From NCBI RefSeq assembly GCF_013214175.1, contig NZ_JABSPA010000001.1:336409-400408 (forward strand): DNA of 64,000 bases, written 5' to 3'. The position numbers and the translations under genes are program-made. Under the pieces are notes generated by a model that did not search any database, was not told where the DNA came from, and saw nothing but the letters and a program-made list of their open reading frames with translations. The DNA is from Colwellia sp. Its GTDB lineage: Bacteria > Pseudomonadota > Gammaproteobacteria > Enterobacterales > Alteromonadaceae. Positions within the stretch are counted from its first letter, which is position 1, and the number at the start of each line of letters is the position of its first letter. Shown here one piece after another: positions 1-9,456 of the stretch.

Positions 1-3
1 AAA

Positions 4-80
4 TGGTGGCTACACCGGGACTCGAACCTGGGACCCCATCATTATGAGTGATGTGCTCTAACCAACTGAGCTATGTAGCC
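4..80 (-). tRNA. tRNA-Met (elongator, anticodon CAT)
   Basis: Read on the minus strand, this 77-nt sequence folds as a standard cloverleaf. The acceptor arm GGCTACA pairs with TGTAGCC, followed by discriminator A and an encoded CCA end. The anticodon loop CTCATAA carries CAT, and the T loop is GGTTCGAGTCC. It matches the E. coli elongator tRNA-Met closely from memory. The CCA end lies at the window edge, so further tRNAs may follow outside the window. Confidence 0.97.
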
Positions 81-112
81 TTTACCAACCTGCTCGGTAG
101 CAAGTGCGGCGT

Positions 113-141
113 ATTATGCTGACCTACCTTCCATCCGTCAA
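113..141 (-). promoter_or_regulatory. Promoter of tRNA-Met
   Basis: On the minus strand, TTGACG (136-141) and CATAAT (113-118) are separated by exactly 17 bp. A GC-rich discriminator (acgccgc) follows, as is usual for stable-RNA promoters under stringent control. The predicted transcription start is near 106, about 26 nt before the tRNA 5' end. This is a motif match only. Confidence 0.6.
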
Positions 142-284
142 CCGTTTTTTTATAAAATATTGTATTTTTTATTTGTTTGCTTATTGCTTGTGCGATATGA
201 CGGTAAACTATGCAAAAAAAGGTGAGAAACACATTATCCATTGGAACGGATATTGCGTTTCTATATATAAGGAATAGGAGCTGC

Positions 285-626
285 TTATCTATCTCTTGCT
301 TCTTCAGCTAAATGTGCGGAGTATTTTGCTAAGTTATCTATTTCTGCTTTAACTTTTTTAGAAGGTAACTTACCAATAATGAATTCGCCCACTTCTAAAG
401 CGTTAGATTTAGCGGCAAATATTAATAAAGTATTGCCGTTACATTCAAGCCCTTTATAAATATTACGAATCTTTAGTTTATTTTGCTTTAAGAATGACCT
501 TAGTCGACTTTTATCATTTGCTTGAACATATTCGCAAATACGCAACGATAAGCCTTCTGCTTGAGCAGGTGCTGCGGTAATAACACTTGTAGCTAATAGG
601 ATGGGTAATAAAATAAATTTTTTCAT
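285..626 (-). CDS. Small secreted protein, DUF3718-like
   Basis: A 113-residue protein of unknown function. Residues 1-23 form a clear Sec signal peptide with an AQA cleavage site, so the mature protein of about 90 residues should be periplasmic. It has two cysteines, C31 in RICEYVQANDKSRLR and C62 in LECNGNTLLIFA, which could form a disulfide. The motif with ND..RLR, the CNG triplet and the following LL.FA resembles the short DUF3718 proteins of Shewanella and Colwellia; I assign that from memory without a search. A good SD (AAGG) lies 9 nt before the ATG. It stands alone between the tRNA and ychF. Confidence 0.72.
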   Translation of the reverse strand: MKKFILLPILLATSVITAAPAQAEGLSLRICEYVQANDKSRLRSFLKQNKLKIRNIYKGLECNGNTLLIFAAKSNALEVGEFIIGKLPSKKVKAEIDNLAKYSAHLAEEARDR

Positions 627-875
627 TGTTGTACCTTATTATTTTTTAATTTATAAATTAATTGCAACAAAGAAATTGTAGTTCATAAGCTTAGTTATTG
701 TATTCCTGAGTAGAATTAACCTTGACTATCGTTCTAATTTCTTTGATATAACAGAGGGTATTTTAATTGTATATACAATTAAAACAAGCCTTTATTGATA
801 TGCTATCGGAGTTAACTAGTGCTTAACTTAAAGTTTCCTGTTTAGAAGCGATACTTGCTAGAACCTTACAGGCAC
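627..875. other. Intergenic region with nothing recognised
   Basis: About 250 bp of AT-rich DNA lies between the small secreted-protein gene and the ychF terminator. It should contain the promoter for the secreted protein. I found no open frame with an SD, no tRNA and no clear operator. Confidence 0.4.
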
Positions 876-909
876 AAAAAAGGCCCATCAAAGATGAGCC
901 CTTTTAAAC
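876..909 (-). terminator. Rho-independent terminator of ychF
   Basis: On the minus strand, an imperfect stem (AAAAGGGCTCATC against GATGGGCCTTTT) with a 3-nt loop is followed by a run of T. It lies about 30 bp after the ychF stop codon. Confidence 0.7.
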
Positions 910-939
910 AATAAAATTGTTTACTGGTTAATAGCTAAG

Positions 940-2031
940 TTACACATTAAAACGGAAGTGGATCACATCGCCATCTTTTACGAGGTAACTTTTACCTTCT
1001 AAGCGCCACTTACCAGCTTCTTTAGCACCTGACTCGCCATTGAACTCGATAAAGTCATCATAGCCAACGATTTCAGCGCGGATAAAGCCTTTTTCAAAGT
1101 CCGTATGAATAACACCAGCTGCTTGTGGTGCGGTAGCATTTTGTTTGACTGTCCATGCACGTACTTCTTTTACACCCGCAGTGAAATAAGTTTGCAAGTG
1201 TAGTAAAGAATAACCGGCATTGATAACACGATTAAGACCGGGTTCTTCTAAGCCTAAATCAGCCATAAATTCAGCTCTGTCTTCGTCATCCATTTCAGAC
1301 AATTCGCTCTCAATTTCAGCACAAACAGCAACAACGATAGCACCTTCTGCATCCGCTATCTTTTGTACTACATCAAGGTATGGGTTATTTTCAAAACCAT
1401 CATCATTGACATTAGCGATATACATAGTCGGTTTGATTGTTAAAAAGTTTAAGTACTCGACCGCCGCTTTTTCTTCTTTGGATAACTCCAATGAACGAAT
1501 CATGTTACCGTCTTCAACATGTTTTAATATTTTTTGTAATACAGGCATTTCAAATTTAGCGTCTTTATCTCCGCCTTTAGCTTTCTTAGCTAAACGAAAA
1601 ATTGCGCGCTCTGCTGTGTCCATATCAGATAAAGCTAATTCAGTATTGATCACATCAATATCATCTGCGGGATCAATTTTATTGGCAACGTGAATGATGT
1701 TGTCATTATCAAAACAGCGTACAACATGGCCAATGGCATCAGTTTCACGAATATTAGCTAAAAACTTGTTACCTAAACCTTCACCTTTTGATGCACCAGC
1801 AACAAGACCGGCAATATCAACAAATTCCATTGTGGTGGCTAAGACACGCTCAGGTTTAACTATTGCAGTTAATTTATCTAAGCGAGGATCGGGTACCGGT
1901 ACTACGCCAGTATTTGGCTCAATAGTACAAAACGGGAAGTTTGCCGCTTCAATACCTGCTTTGGTAAGTGCATTGAATAGTGTTGATTTACCGACGTTAG
2001 GCAAGCCAACGATACCACATTTAAAACCCAT
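940..2031 (-). CDS. ychF: Ribosome-associated GTPase/ATPase YchF
   Basis: 363 residues, full length for the YchF/OLA1 family. This is a translation-factor-type P-loop NTPase that binds ribosomes and prefers ATP to GTP. Visible motifs are the Walker [10 protein letters not shown] (residues 9-17), the switch motif DIAG (72-75), and NVND in place of the canonical NKxD that gives G specificity, which explains the ATP preference. The C-terminal part, from about residue 280, is the TGS domain ending in the conserved [11 protein letters not shown]. It is followed on the same strand by a terminator and preceded by pth, as in many gammaproteobacteria. Confidence 0.97.
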   Translation of the reverse strand: MGFKCGIVGLPNVGKSTLFNALTKAGIEAANFPFCTIEPNTGVVPVPDPRLDKLTAIVKPERVLATTMEFVDIAGLVAGASKGEGLGNKFLANIRETDAIGHVVRCFDNDNIIHVANKIDPADDIDVINTELALSDMDTAERAIFRLAKKAKGGDKDAKFEMPVLQKILKHVEDGNMIRSLELSKEEKAAVEYLNFLTIKPTMYIANVNDDGFENNPYLDVVQKIADAEGAIVVAVCAEIESELSEMDDEDRAEFMADLGLEEPGLNRVINAGYSLLHLQTYFTAGVKEVRAWTVKQNATAPQAAGVIHTDFEKGFIRAEIVGYDDFIEFNGESGAKEAGKWRLEGKSYLVKDGDVIHFRFNV

Positions 2032-2093
2032 AATTTTTACCTACTGATTAGTTGCTAACACATAGTTACTAGCGTGTATTTACTTGTGTATAT

Positions 2094-2678
2094 TTATTCG
2101 GCTTTAAAAGAGTGTAAGCGGTTTTGCGCTTTCTTTAAGTCGTCTTTTAACCAAATATCCAAACATCGACTGGCTTCGTCGATTGCTTGTTCAATTTTTG
2201 CTTGTTCTGCACTCGGCGCTTTACCCAGTACATGACCCGTTACTTTATCGCGGTGACCTGGATGGTCAATGCCAATACGTAACCGGTAAAAATCTCTATT
2301 ATTAGCCATGCGATCGATAATATCGCGCAAGCCATTATGACCACCGTGGCCACCACCTTTTTTAATTTTACAAACTCCGGGTTGCATATCTAATTCATCA
2401 TGGGCAACAAGGATTTCATCTACCGACATTTTATAAAAATTAGCTAATGGTGCAACTGCTTGACCGCTACGATTCATAAACGTGGTTGGAATTAATAAGT
2501 GGACAAGGTTTCCCGCAATTAACCCTTTACCATAAAGGCCAGAGTACTTTTTTTCGGGACGGAGGGATATGTTATGGCTACGTGCTAGTTCTTCGACGAA
2601 CCAAACACCTGCATTGTGGCGTGTTTTGCTATATTCGGGACCAGGATTACCCAGCCCCGCAATTAGTTTAATAGTCAT
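2094..2678 (-). CDS. pth: Peptidyl-tRNA hydrolase
   Basis: 194 residues, the same length as E. coli Pth. It cleaves the ester bond of peptidyl-tRNAs that drop off ribosomes and recycles the tRNA. The catalytic set is intact: H21 in [11 protein letters not shown]94 in VAHDELD, and the substrate-positioning N11 (GNPGPEY), N69 (TTFMNRSG) and N115 (HGGHNGLRD). It lies 30 bp downstream of rplY and 62 bp upstream of ychF on the same strand, so the three are probably one transcript for translation-related functions. Confidence 0.97.
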   Translation of the reverse strand: MTIKLIAGLGNPGPEYSKTRHNAGVWFVEELARSHNISLRPEKKYSGLYGKGLIAGNLVHLLIPTTFMNRSGQAVAPLANFYKMSVDEILVAHDELDMQPGVCKIKKGGGHGGHNGLRDIIDRMANNRDFYRLRIGIDHPGHRDKVTGHVLGKAPSAEQAKIEQAIDEASRCLDIWLKDDLKKAQNRLHSFKAE

Positions 2679-2708
2679 TATTTATAATATTATAAATGAA
2701 TGTAGCTA

Positions 2709-3338
2709 TTATTCAGCAGCTGGAGCTTCTGCTGCTGGAGCTTCTTCGTCATCAACTACTTTAGCAGCTTTAGGTGCTTTAGAAGAAACAACAGCTAAAT
2801 CATGCTCTTCGCCTTTTGCTAATTCGTCAGAAGTTACGCCTGCAGGGAAGGTAACATCAGATAAATGTAAAGTTTGACCAAGTTTTAAACCGGCTAAGTC
2901 AATTGTAATGAACTCAGGTAAGTCTTTTGGTAAACAAGTGATAGCGATTTCATTCATGTGGTGAGCAATGTTCGCACCAGATTTAGCTGCTTCATCTTCA
3001 TTAATGAAGTGAATAGCAGTCTTTGCATGAACAACATGGTTTGCATCAATGCGGATGAAATCTAAATGCATTACCAATTGCTTGAACGGGTGACGTTGCA
3101 TGTCTTTAATTAAACACTCAACTGGCTCACCAGCAATGTTTAATGTTAATACTTGCGTGTAGAATGTCTCTTCTTGTTGAGCACGGAATACATCTTTGTG
3201 CGCTAAAGTTAAAGATACAGATTCTTTGTTTTCACCGTAAAGGATAGCAGGAACTTTGTCCGCGTGACGTAGGCGGCGGCTCGCACCTTTCCCTAAATCA
3301 GTACGTACTTCAGCTTCTAATGTTAATAAATCAGTCAT
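2709..3338 (-). CDS. rplY: 50S ribosomal protein L25 (long Ctc/TL5 form)
   Basis: 209 residues, with two domains. The N-terminal part (about 1-95) is the L25 domain that binds 5S rRNA; the second is a TL5/Ctc-type beta domain (about 96-185) that E. coli L25 (94 residues) lacks. The tail is rich in Ala, Glu and Pro. It probably heads an operon with pth and ychF. The 5' leader contains a stable hairpin, listed separately. Confidence 0.95.
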   Translation of the reverse strand: MTDLLTLEAEVRTDLGKGASRRLRHADKVPAILYGENKESVSLTLAHKDVFRAQQEETFYTQVLTLNIAGEPVECLIKDMQRHPFKQLVMHLDFIRIDANHVVHAKTAIHFINEDEAAKSGANIAHHMNEIAITCLPKDLPEFITIDLAGLKLGQTLHLSDVTFPAGVTSDELAKGEEHDLAVVSSKAPKAAKVVDDEEAPAAEAPAAE

Positions 3339-3384
3339 TTTAATACTCTTCTGTTATATAAGTTATAAAACTTAAAAATTAAGT

Positions 3385-3409
3385 CTTGTTTTTTGCGACC
3401 AAAAACAAG
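3385..3409 (-). promoter_or_regulatory. Hairpin in the rplY 5' leader
   Basis: A 9-bp perfect stem (CTTGTTTTT against AAAAACAAG) with a 7-nt loop lies about 47 nt upstream of the rplY ATG on the transcribed strand. E. coli L25 is reported to regulate its own mRNA, so a leader structure would fit. This copy shows no obvious 5S loop E mimic to my eye, so the role is speculative. Confidence 0.3.
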
Positions 3410-3586
3410 GAGACACCATTTTACCTAAGTAAACTAAGTTATAAATAACTAAAGCATTAGATAAAAAAGGCGCGGTACAATAACATTTAGGCCAGGAAAA
3501 AGCTATTAAATAAAGAGATTAATTATGTGCGTTAGTGATGAGTGCTTATATGAGGGGGAGGTAATAAATAGCGAAAAGGAGAAAAT

Positions 3587-3616
3587 AAAAAAGCAGCCTT
3601 TATAGGGCTGCTTTTT
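3587..3616 (-). terminator. Terminator of prs
   Basis: The stem GCAGCC/GGCTGC, extended by A-T pairs to AAAAAGCAGCC against GGCTGCTTTTT, lies about 30 bp downstream of the prs stop on the minus strand. It has T tracts on both strands, so it may work in both directions. Confidence 0.8.
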
Positions 3617-3644
3617 CGCAATATAAGTAATTATTCGCTAGGAA

Positions 3645-4589
3645 TTAATCAAACATTGCTGATATAGATTCTTCATTACTTACACGGCGAATCGCTTCAC
3701 TAAGCATGCCGCTTAAAGTCAATTGACGAACCATTTTAAGTTCTTTGATTTCATCAGAAAGTGGAATTGAATCAGTTACTACTACTTCATCAAGAACAGA
3801 GTCTCTAAGGTTTTGTGCTGCATTACCTGATAATACTGGGTGAGTAGCATAAGCAATAACACGTTTTGCGCCATGTTCTTTTAATGCTTCAGCTGCTTTG
3901 GCTAACGTGCCGCCAGTATCAATCATATCATCAACAATAATACAGTCACGACCAGCAACATCACCAATGATATGCATAACTTGCGCAACGTTCGCTTTCG
4001 GGCGACGTTTATCGATAATGGCTAAGTCAGCGTCATCAAGAAGTTTAGCTACTGCACGAGCACGCACAACACCACCGATATCAGGAGAAACAATCACAGG
4101 ATTGTCTAACTTACGGCTTTTCATGTCTTCTAATAATATTGGTGTACCAAAAGCATTATCAACAGGCACATCAAAGAACCCTTGAATTTGCTCGGCATGT
4201 AGATCAACCGTTAGTACACGGTCAACACCAACGCTTGATAAGAAGTCAGCAACTACTTTTGCAGTAATTGGTACACGAGCACTACGTACACGTCTGTCTT
4301 GGCGAGCATAACCAAAATAAGGGATTACAGCAGTGATACGGCCAGCGGAGGCACGACGCAAAGCGTCTATCATTACAATTAATTCCATTAAGTTATTATT
4401 GGTTGGAGCACAGGTTGATTGAATAATAAAAACATCCGCACCACGGACGTTTTCATTTATCTCAACACAAATTTCACCATCACTAAAACTACCGACTGTA
4501 GCATCGCCTAGAGGCATATAAAGGCGATCACAAATTTTCTTGGCCAGTTCAGGGGTGGCATTACCCGCAAAAATCTTCATGTCAGGCAC
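3645..4589 (-). CDS. prs: Ribose-phosphate pyrophosphokinase (PRPP synthetase)
   Basis: Makes PRPP from ribose 5-phosphate and ATP for nucleotide, His and Trp synthesis. The conserved segments are intact: [12 protein letters not shown] (flexible loop) and the PRPP-binding [11 protein letters not shown] near residue 220. An ATG-started frame reaches 4649, but I place the start at the GTG (4587-4589). The protein then begins [10 protein letters not shown], matching E. coli MPDMKLFAGN, with an SD GAGGAA 6 nt upstream and a length of 314 residues. A TATACT-like -10 at 4655-4660 would put the transcript start at the upstream ATG, which also argues against it. Confidence 0.95.
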   Translation of the reverse strand: MPDMKIFAGNATPELAKKICDRLYMPLGDATVGSFSDGEICVEINENVRGADVFIIQSTCAPTNNNLMELIVMIDALRRASAGRITAVIPYFGYARQDRRVRSARVPITAKVVADFLSSVGVDRVLTVDLHAEQIQGFFDVPVDNAFGTPILLEDMKSRKLDNPVIVSPDIGGVVRARAVAKLLDDADLAIIDKRRPKANVAQVMHIIGDVAGRDCIIVDDMIDTGGTLAKAAEALKEHGAKRVIAYATHPVLSGNAAQNLRDSVLDEVVVTDSIPLSDEIKELKMVRQLTLSGMLSEAIRRVSNEESISAMFD

Positions 4590-4749
4590 TTTCGATTCCT
4601 CAGAAATATTTGACATTAATAGTAGACTCTTTGATTGATAAGTAATCATCGAGCAGTATAACGCTTACTTAACTATGGCTGTCTTATTACACACAATAGT
4701 GTGTTTAAAAATAGCTGTTATAGTCAAGTTCGCAAATTTTGGTCATTAT

Positions 4750-5646
4750 TTATATGCTCAATGATAGCTTTGCTATTACAGAACATAAAGGTGACTTATT
4801 AAGCCCCTGCGCGACAAAAGAGCTTACTCCTTTTGGAAGTTTCGCTTGTAATGAACGCGCCTCTTGCTGACTAGAAAAACGGCTGAAAACACACGCACCG
4901 GTTCCTGTCATTCTTGAGGGTGCGTATTCTACCAACCAAGCCAGCAACTTGGCAACCTCAGGATAGTGTTTTATTACTAATGTTTGACAATCATTATGGA
5001 ATTTATCACTGATAAAGTCACGAGTATCAAGGGCTGAAGGGGATAATCTCTTGGTTTTTCGGGGAAGGTCTGCGGCGGTAAAAACTTGTTGAGTAGAAAT
5101 GCTGCATTCAGGTTTAGTAATTAAGTACCAAGGCTCTTCGGGATCCATCGCTGTGAGCTTTTCACCGACTCCCTGGGCAAAAGCGGCAAAACCATGAATA
5201 AATATAGGCACATCAGCACCAAGGCTCAAGCCCAATGTCGCTAAGTCACTGGTTGATAATTGACACTGCCATAATGTATTAAGCGCAACTAAAACGGTAG
5301 CTGCATTGGATGAACCACCGCCCAAACCGCCTCCCATAGGCAGTATTTTATTAATACTTATTTGCACACCCAAAGGACTATTAGCTTTTTTCTTTAATAA
5401 TCGCGCCGCTTTTACAATTAAGTTATCTTCATTGTTAACGCCTTCAATAGGGGTCAATAAATCTATGGTTGGTTTCTCGGTGGCAGTTAATGTGAGCGTG
5501 TCGCTATGATCTATAAATTGAAACAGTGTTTCTAAATTGTGGTAACCATCATCACGTTGTCCAACAATATGTAAAAATAAATTAATTTTTGCCGGAGATG
5601 GGAATTCAATGGCTTTATTGAGAAATGAGTTTGAAGAGCTAGTCAT
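4750..5646 (-). CDS. ispE: 4-diphosphocytidyl-2-C-methyl-D-erythritol kinase
   Basis: 298 residues. Phosphorylates CDP-methylerythritol in the non-mevalonate (MEP) isoprenoid pathway. It is a GHMP kinase: the N-terminal PSPAKINLFLHI holds K20, the ATP-binding loop LPMGGGLGGGSSNAA spans about 102-116, and the catalytic Asp is D145 in GADVPIFIHG. It is slightly longer than E. coli IspE (283) because of a short N-terminal extension. The order lolB-ispE-prs, divergent from hemA, is the same as in E. coli. Confidence 0.96.
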   Translation of the reverse strand: MTSSSNSFLNKAIEFPSPAKINLFLHIVGQRDDGYHNLETLFQFIDHSDTLTLTATEKPTIDLLTPIEGVNNEDNLIVKAARLLKKKANSPLGVQISINKILPMGGGLGGGSSNAATVLVALNTLWQCQLSTSDLATLGLSLGADVPIFIHGFAAFAQGVGEKLTAMDPEEPWYLITKPECSISTQQVFTAADLPRKTKRLSPSALDTRDFISDKFHNDCQTLVIKHYPEVAKLLAWLVEYAPSRMTGTGACVFSRFSSQQEARSLQAKLPKGVSSFVAQGLNKSPLCSVIAKLSLSI

Positions 5647-5690
5647 TTAGAAGTTCTACTTTTTAAAGTGTAAGTTACTAGGCTTGGTTA

Positions 5691-6335
5691 TTAATCGGCT
5701 ACGGACCAATTGTTAACGGAAATTTTAATTAATAGGTCATCTTTTTTAATAGAAAATTTAGTGGCTAAGGTGTAGCCATTAATTTGCTGGTAGTTACCAT
5801 AGCTGACTTGCCATAAATCATTATTATAATGGCTTGATAAGGTTTGTGGTAGCTGAGTAGATTTGTGATAACTAATATCATCACTTTCTTGATAGGGAAT
5901 ACCTTTAAGCCAATATGTTAATGCTTGTGTCGGTAGGGTTAAACCGGCAATCGAGTGAATAAGTGCTGCTAGATCTTTGCCATGATAGGTTTTGCCGTCT
6001 ACTTGGATTGTATGATTGTTAGCATTCGAGTCGAGTTGTAAAACATTGATGCCTAAAAAAGTGGTTAAACTGAGCTGTTGTTGGTCTTTTTTTTCGTTAA
6101 CTCGCCACGATAATGTTGCGCTACGACGTGAGTTGGTGTCAATAAATGCTATTTTCCCTGTTATTTTCCATTGCTGCAATTGTTGTAGCTTGGCAATTCT
6201 TTGTTGAGGTGTTTGCTTTATTAACACCTGATTTTCTTTACTGGTCAAAGTGCTACAGCCTGAAAGTACCAGGGTAAACAAGGCCAGGGTAAATAAGTAA
6301 GGTGGATATAGGGCAGTATTAAAAAGTTTAATCAT
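5691..6335 (-). CDS. lolB: Outer-membrane lipoprotein receptor LolB
   Basis: 214 residues. LolB accepts lipoproteins from the periplasmic carrier LolA and inserts them into the outer membrane. A lipobox LSGC with acylated C27 ends a hydrophobic signal. The mature part shows the LolB pattern around WKITGKIAF (about residues 56-64) and the later SW.V and SY.. segments. Its partners lolC, lolD and lolE lie at the far end of this window. It is divergent from hemA, with 194 bp between the genes. Confidence 0.93.
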   Translation of the reverse strand: MIKLFNTALYPPYLFTLALFTLVLSGCSTLTSKENQVLIKQTPQQRIAKLQQLQQWKITGKIAFIDTNSRRSATLSWRVNEKKDQQQLSLTTFLGINVLQLDSNANNHTIQVDGKTYHGKDLAALIHSIAGLTLPTQALTYWLKGIPYQESDDISYHKSTQLPQTLSSHYNNDLWQVSYGNYQQINGYTLATKFSIKKDDLLIKISVNNWSVAD

Positions 6336-6529
6336 TAAAGTAAGTCATTAAAACGATGATAATGGTTATTGGAACATAGCTTTTTGGCCTTTGTAAATAG
6401 CAGTAGTATTTTTAGGGTCTTTTATCACAGATCATATTTTAATAGCTGATCTTGGGTTATACTTGCGGCACGAGTTAAAACAAGTTTTCTAAAACTTGTC
6501 GGAAATGTTTACAAAATAGGTTTATTACT

Positions 6530-7798
6530 TTGTCCATAGTTGCTGTTGGAATTAATCATAAAACTGCGCCTGTTGCGGTAAGAGAAAAAATATCTTTTAA
6601 TCCAGATAAACTTTCTACCGCGCTAAAAGAAATGCTTGAAGCCGTGCAGTGCCGTGAAGTTGCGATACTTTCTACCTGTAATAGAACAGAATTATACCTA
6701 GTACAAGATGGTGACTTTGATGTTACCCAGCAACGCCTTATTCAATGGCTAGAAAAATATCATAACGTACCAGCCTCAACCATTTTACCTAGCCTGTATT
6801 GGCATAAAGATCAGCAAGCCGTTAATCATATGATGCGCGTTGCCTGTGGTTTAGACTCGCTTGTTTTAGGTGAGCCACAAATCCTCGGTCAAATGAAACA
6901 AGCTTATAGTCAAGCTAAAGCTGCTGGCTCTATGTCATTGATTATGGAACGGTTATTCCAACGTACTTTTGGTGTAGCAAAGCAAGTTCGCACTGAAACC
7001 GAAATAGGTGCTAGTGCGGTCTCCGTTGCTTTTGCCTCAGTAAACTTAGCCAAACATATTTTTGGCGGTCTTGAAAAAACTAAAGTATTACTTGTTGGTG
7101 CGGGTGATACTATTGAGTTAGTTGCCAAACATTTATATGAAAACAATGTCGGTAAAATCACCGTGGCCAATAGAACACTGGCTCGTGCTGAAAATATGGC
7201 TAAAAAAATTGGTGCAGATGTCATCACCTTAGCGCAAATACCAGAACATATGTGTCATGCTGATATTGTTATCAGCTCTACCGGCTCTACTTTACCTATC
7301 ATTGGTAAAGGTATGGTTGAACAAGCTTTAGCATCGCGTAAACATCAACCTATTTTTATGGTTGATCTTGCCGTACCTCGTGATATAGAAGAACAAGTTT
7401 CAGAGCTTGAAGATGTATTTTTATATACCGTTGATGACTTACAAGGCATTATTGCCAAGAATATAGAAAACCGCCGTAAAGCAGCTGTAGAAGCAGAAAG
7501 TATTGTTAATAGCCAGTCTGATAATTTTATGGCTTGGCTACGTGGTTTAAATACTCAAGATACGGTTATTAGTTATCGTAAACAATGTATTGACAATCGT
7601 GATGTCTTACTTGAAAAAGCACTGATTCAATTAAGAAATGGTAAAAATTCTGAAGCCGTTCTAGGTGAACTTGCCACTAAACTCACTAATAAATTTATGC
7701 ACGCTCCTACTAGTGCTCTCCAGTCCGCTGCTCAAGGTGGCGAGCTTGATAAACTACTTTATCTGCGCGATATTTTTAATATTGATCCTCAAGACTAG
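6530..7798 (+). CDS. hemA: Glutamyl-tRNA reductase
   Basis: 422 residues. Reduces Glu-tRNA to glutamate-1-semialdehyde, the first committed step of the C5 route to tetrapyrroles. The catalytic cysteine is C50 in LSTCNRTELYL. The NADPH-binding VLLVGAGDTIELVA lies near 185-198 and the C-terminal dimerisation helix region is present. The start is a TTG (6530-6532) with AGG 9 nt upstream; homology begins at this residue (SIVAVGINHKTAP) and no ATG fits. A TATACT -10-like box lies at 6458-6463. It leads the series hemA-prfA-prmC, although a 552-bp repeat-filled gap separates it from prfA. Confidence 0.97.
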   Translation: MSIVAVGINHKTAPVAVREKISFNPDKLSTALKEMLEAVQCREVAILSTCNRTELYLVQDGDFDVTQQRLIQWLEKYHNVPASTILPSLYWHKDQQAVNHMMRVACGLDSLVLGEPQILGQMKQAYSQAKAAGSMSLIMERLFQRTFGVAKQVRTETEIGASAVSVAFASVNLAKHIFGGLEKTKVLLVGAGDTIELVAKHLYENNVGKITVANRTLARAENMAKKIGADVITLAQIPEHMCHADIVISSTGSTLPIIGKGMVEQALASRKHQPIFMVDLAVPRDIEEQVSELEDVFLYTVDDLQGIIAKNIENRRKAAVEAESIVNSQSDNFMAWLRGLNTQDTVISYRKQCIDNRDVLLEKALIQLRNGKNSEAVLGELATKLTNKFMHAPTSALQSAAQGGELDKLLYLRDIFNIDPQD

Positions 7799-7844
7799 TA
7801 CCTTAGCCACTATCCTTACTATTACTTAAATACACTTCTTGGCA

Positions 7845-7900
7845 AAAGTCATTTTAATTGCCACTTATCTCCTGAATTTTGACTGGTAACGGCTATACAA
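7845..7900 (+). repeat. Dispersed repeat family B, copy 1 (partial)
   Basis: This stretch, starting AAAGTCATTTTAATTGCCAC, aligns over about 55 bp with 61151-61206 at roughly 75 percent identity by eye. It directly precedes repeat family A here. No coding function is visible. Confidence 0.5.
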
Positions 7901-7902
7901 GC

Positions 7903-8231
7903 TAATACCCATTCCAATAAATTACATCCCTATGCACTTGGATCAGGATCGTCACCTCCGTGGTGTTTTAATCGGAGGTCCAAAGTCTTAATAGCAATGG
8001 TTCTTCGATCAGAGACTTCGAAGATGACGTTTACAAAGAGTTACTGAGTAAACTACAGAGGCATGATAAATTATTACCCACTTGTGCGGGGTAAAGTACA
8101 CCAAGGCTGCGTTGCTTTCTATCACACACGTCAGCTATTGATCTATTGAGTGAGCAATCGATCGCCTTGCTTTGATTTACTTTCCTGTGCACAACAAGGC
8201 CACAAACTTAATGGAATTAGTGTAAGTATTA
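7903..8231. repeat. MITE-like repeat family A, copy 1 (expanded)
   Basis: The core from about 8067 to 8231 aligns with 14147-14286 along its whole length, sharing CCCACTTGTGCGGG, GCGTTGCT, TCGCCTTGCTT, TTTCCTGTGCACAA and CACAAACTTAAT. The right end, read in reverse, begins TAATACTTACACTAATTCC. A matching left end, TAATACCCATTCCAATAAATTA, occurs at 7903. That would make this copy about 330 bp, with roughly 140 bp of extra hairpin-rich sequence (ACCTCCG/CGGAGGT) between left end and core. No open reading frame fits, so it is probably a non-autonomous element. Confidence 0.6.
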
Positions 8232-8350
8232 CTGACTCAGGCAACAGTCTATCTAGCTACATTTTTACTCGAACATGGTGGATTGCATTACTACTGTGTT
8301 AGAATAACAATAATTTAGTTTTTCCTTATTTTAAGTATAAGAACATTTTA

Positions 8351-9439
8351 ATGAAATCATCAGTTTATCAAAAGCTTGAAGTGCTAGTAGAGCGTTTCGA
8401 AGAAGTGCAAGCCTTATTATCCGATCCTGAAACTATTAGCAATCAAGACAAGTTTCGTACTTTATCCCAAGAGTTTAAACAGCTTGATGCCGTGACTTCA
8501 GTTTTTAATAATTATAAAAGTGCTGAAGGTGATTTTGAGACTGCTGAGATGATGCTTAAAGATGAAGATCCTGATATGCGAGAAATGGCCCAGGAAGAAT
8601 ACAAAGACGCGAAAAAAGCGGTTGCGGATATTGCCGATGAATTACAAGTTTTATTACTACCACGCGATCCAAAGGACGATAACAACTGTTTTGTGGAAAT
8701 TCGTGCCGGTGCTGGTGGCGACGAAGCAGCTATTTTTGCTGGTGATTTATTTAGAATGTATAGTCGTTATTCAGAAAAGAAAGGCTGGAAAATTGAGGTA
8801 ATGAACTGCAACGAAAGTGAGCAGGGCGGTTATAAAGAAATGATCATGAAAATCAATGGCGAAGGCGTTTACGGCCATATGAAATTTGAATCAGGCGGTC
8901 ATCGTGTACAACGTGTACCAGAAACTGAATCACAAGGTCGAGTACACACCTCAGCTTGTACCGTGGTTGTTATGCCTGAAATGCCAGAAGCAGATGCCAT
9001 TGAAATCAATAAAGCTGATTTGAAAATTGATACTTTCCGTGCTTCAGGCGCGGGTGGTCAGCATGTTAACAAAACCGATTCTGCTATTCGAATTACCCAT
9101 ATTCCTTCGGGCGTTGTGGTTGAGTGTCAAGAACAACGTTCACAGCATAAAAACAGAGCTCAAGCGATGTCTGTGCTGCAAGCACGCCTTCAACAAGCTG
9201 AAGATGAAAAACGCCGTAGTGAGGAAGAGTCATCACGTCGTAATTTAGTTGCCAGTGGTGACCGTTCTGAACGTATTCGTACATATAACTTCCCGCAAGG
9301 TCGTATGAGTGATCATCGTATCAACCTAACCTTATATCGTTTAAACGAAATTATGGAAGGCAGCTTGCATTTGATTATGGAACCGATAATGCAGGAAAAC
9401 CAAGCTGACTTATTAGCTGAATTAGCTAGCCAAAATTAG
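8351..9439 (+). CDS. prfA: Peptide chain release factor 1
   Basis: 362 residues. Recognises UAA and UAG stop codons and triggers peptide release. The codon-recognition tripeptide PxT is P190-E191-T192 (class RF1, not the SPF of RF2). The catalytic GGQ is at 235-237 in SGAGGQHVN, and its Gln is the methylation target of PrmC. The product of the next gene is that methylase, so enzyme and substrate are co-encoded with a gap under 20 bp. Confidence 0.98.
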   Translation: MKSSVYQKLEVLVERFEEVQALLSDPETISNQDKFRTLSQEFKQLDAVTSVFNNYKSAEGDFETAEMMLKDEDPDMREMAQEEYKDAKKAVADIADELQVLLLPRDPKDDNNCFVEIRAGAGGDEAAIFAGDLFRMYSRYSEKKGWKIEVMNCNESEQGGYKEMIMKINGEGVYGHMKFESGGHRVQRVPETESQGRVHTSACTVVVMPEMPEADAIEINKADLKIDTFRASGAGGQHVNKTDSAIRITHIPSGVVVECQEQRSQHKNRAQAMSVLQARLQQAEDEKRRSEEESSRRNLVASGDRSERIRTYNFPQGRMSDHRINLTLYRLNEIMEGSLHLIMEPIMQENQADLLAELASQN

Positions 9440-9456
9440 TTTTACTTTTGTCAGTC

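Noticed and set aside
1220-2047. Long plus-strand frames opposite ychF
   Set aside because: They lie wholly opposite a well-conserved gene, have no SD and show no recognisable protein features; they are reflections of the ychF codon pattern.
4590-4649. N-terminal 20 residues of the longer prs frame
   Set aside because: They have no counterpart in PRPP synthetases and the GTG at 4589 has the SD and the matching N terminus.
7799-8350. Insertion sequence in the hemA-prfA gap
   Set aside because: No transposase frame; the sequence repeats at 14126-14286 and looks like a small non-autonomous element.
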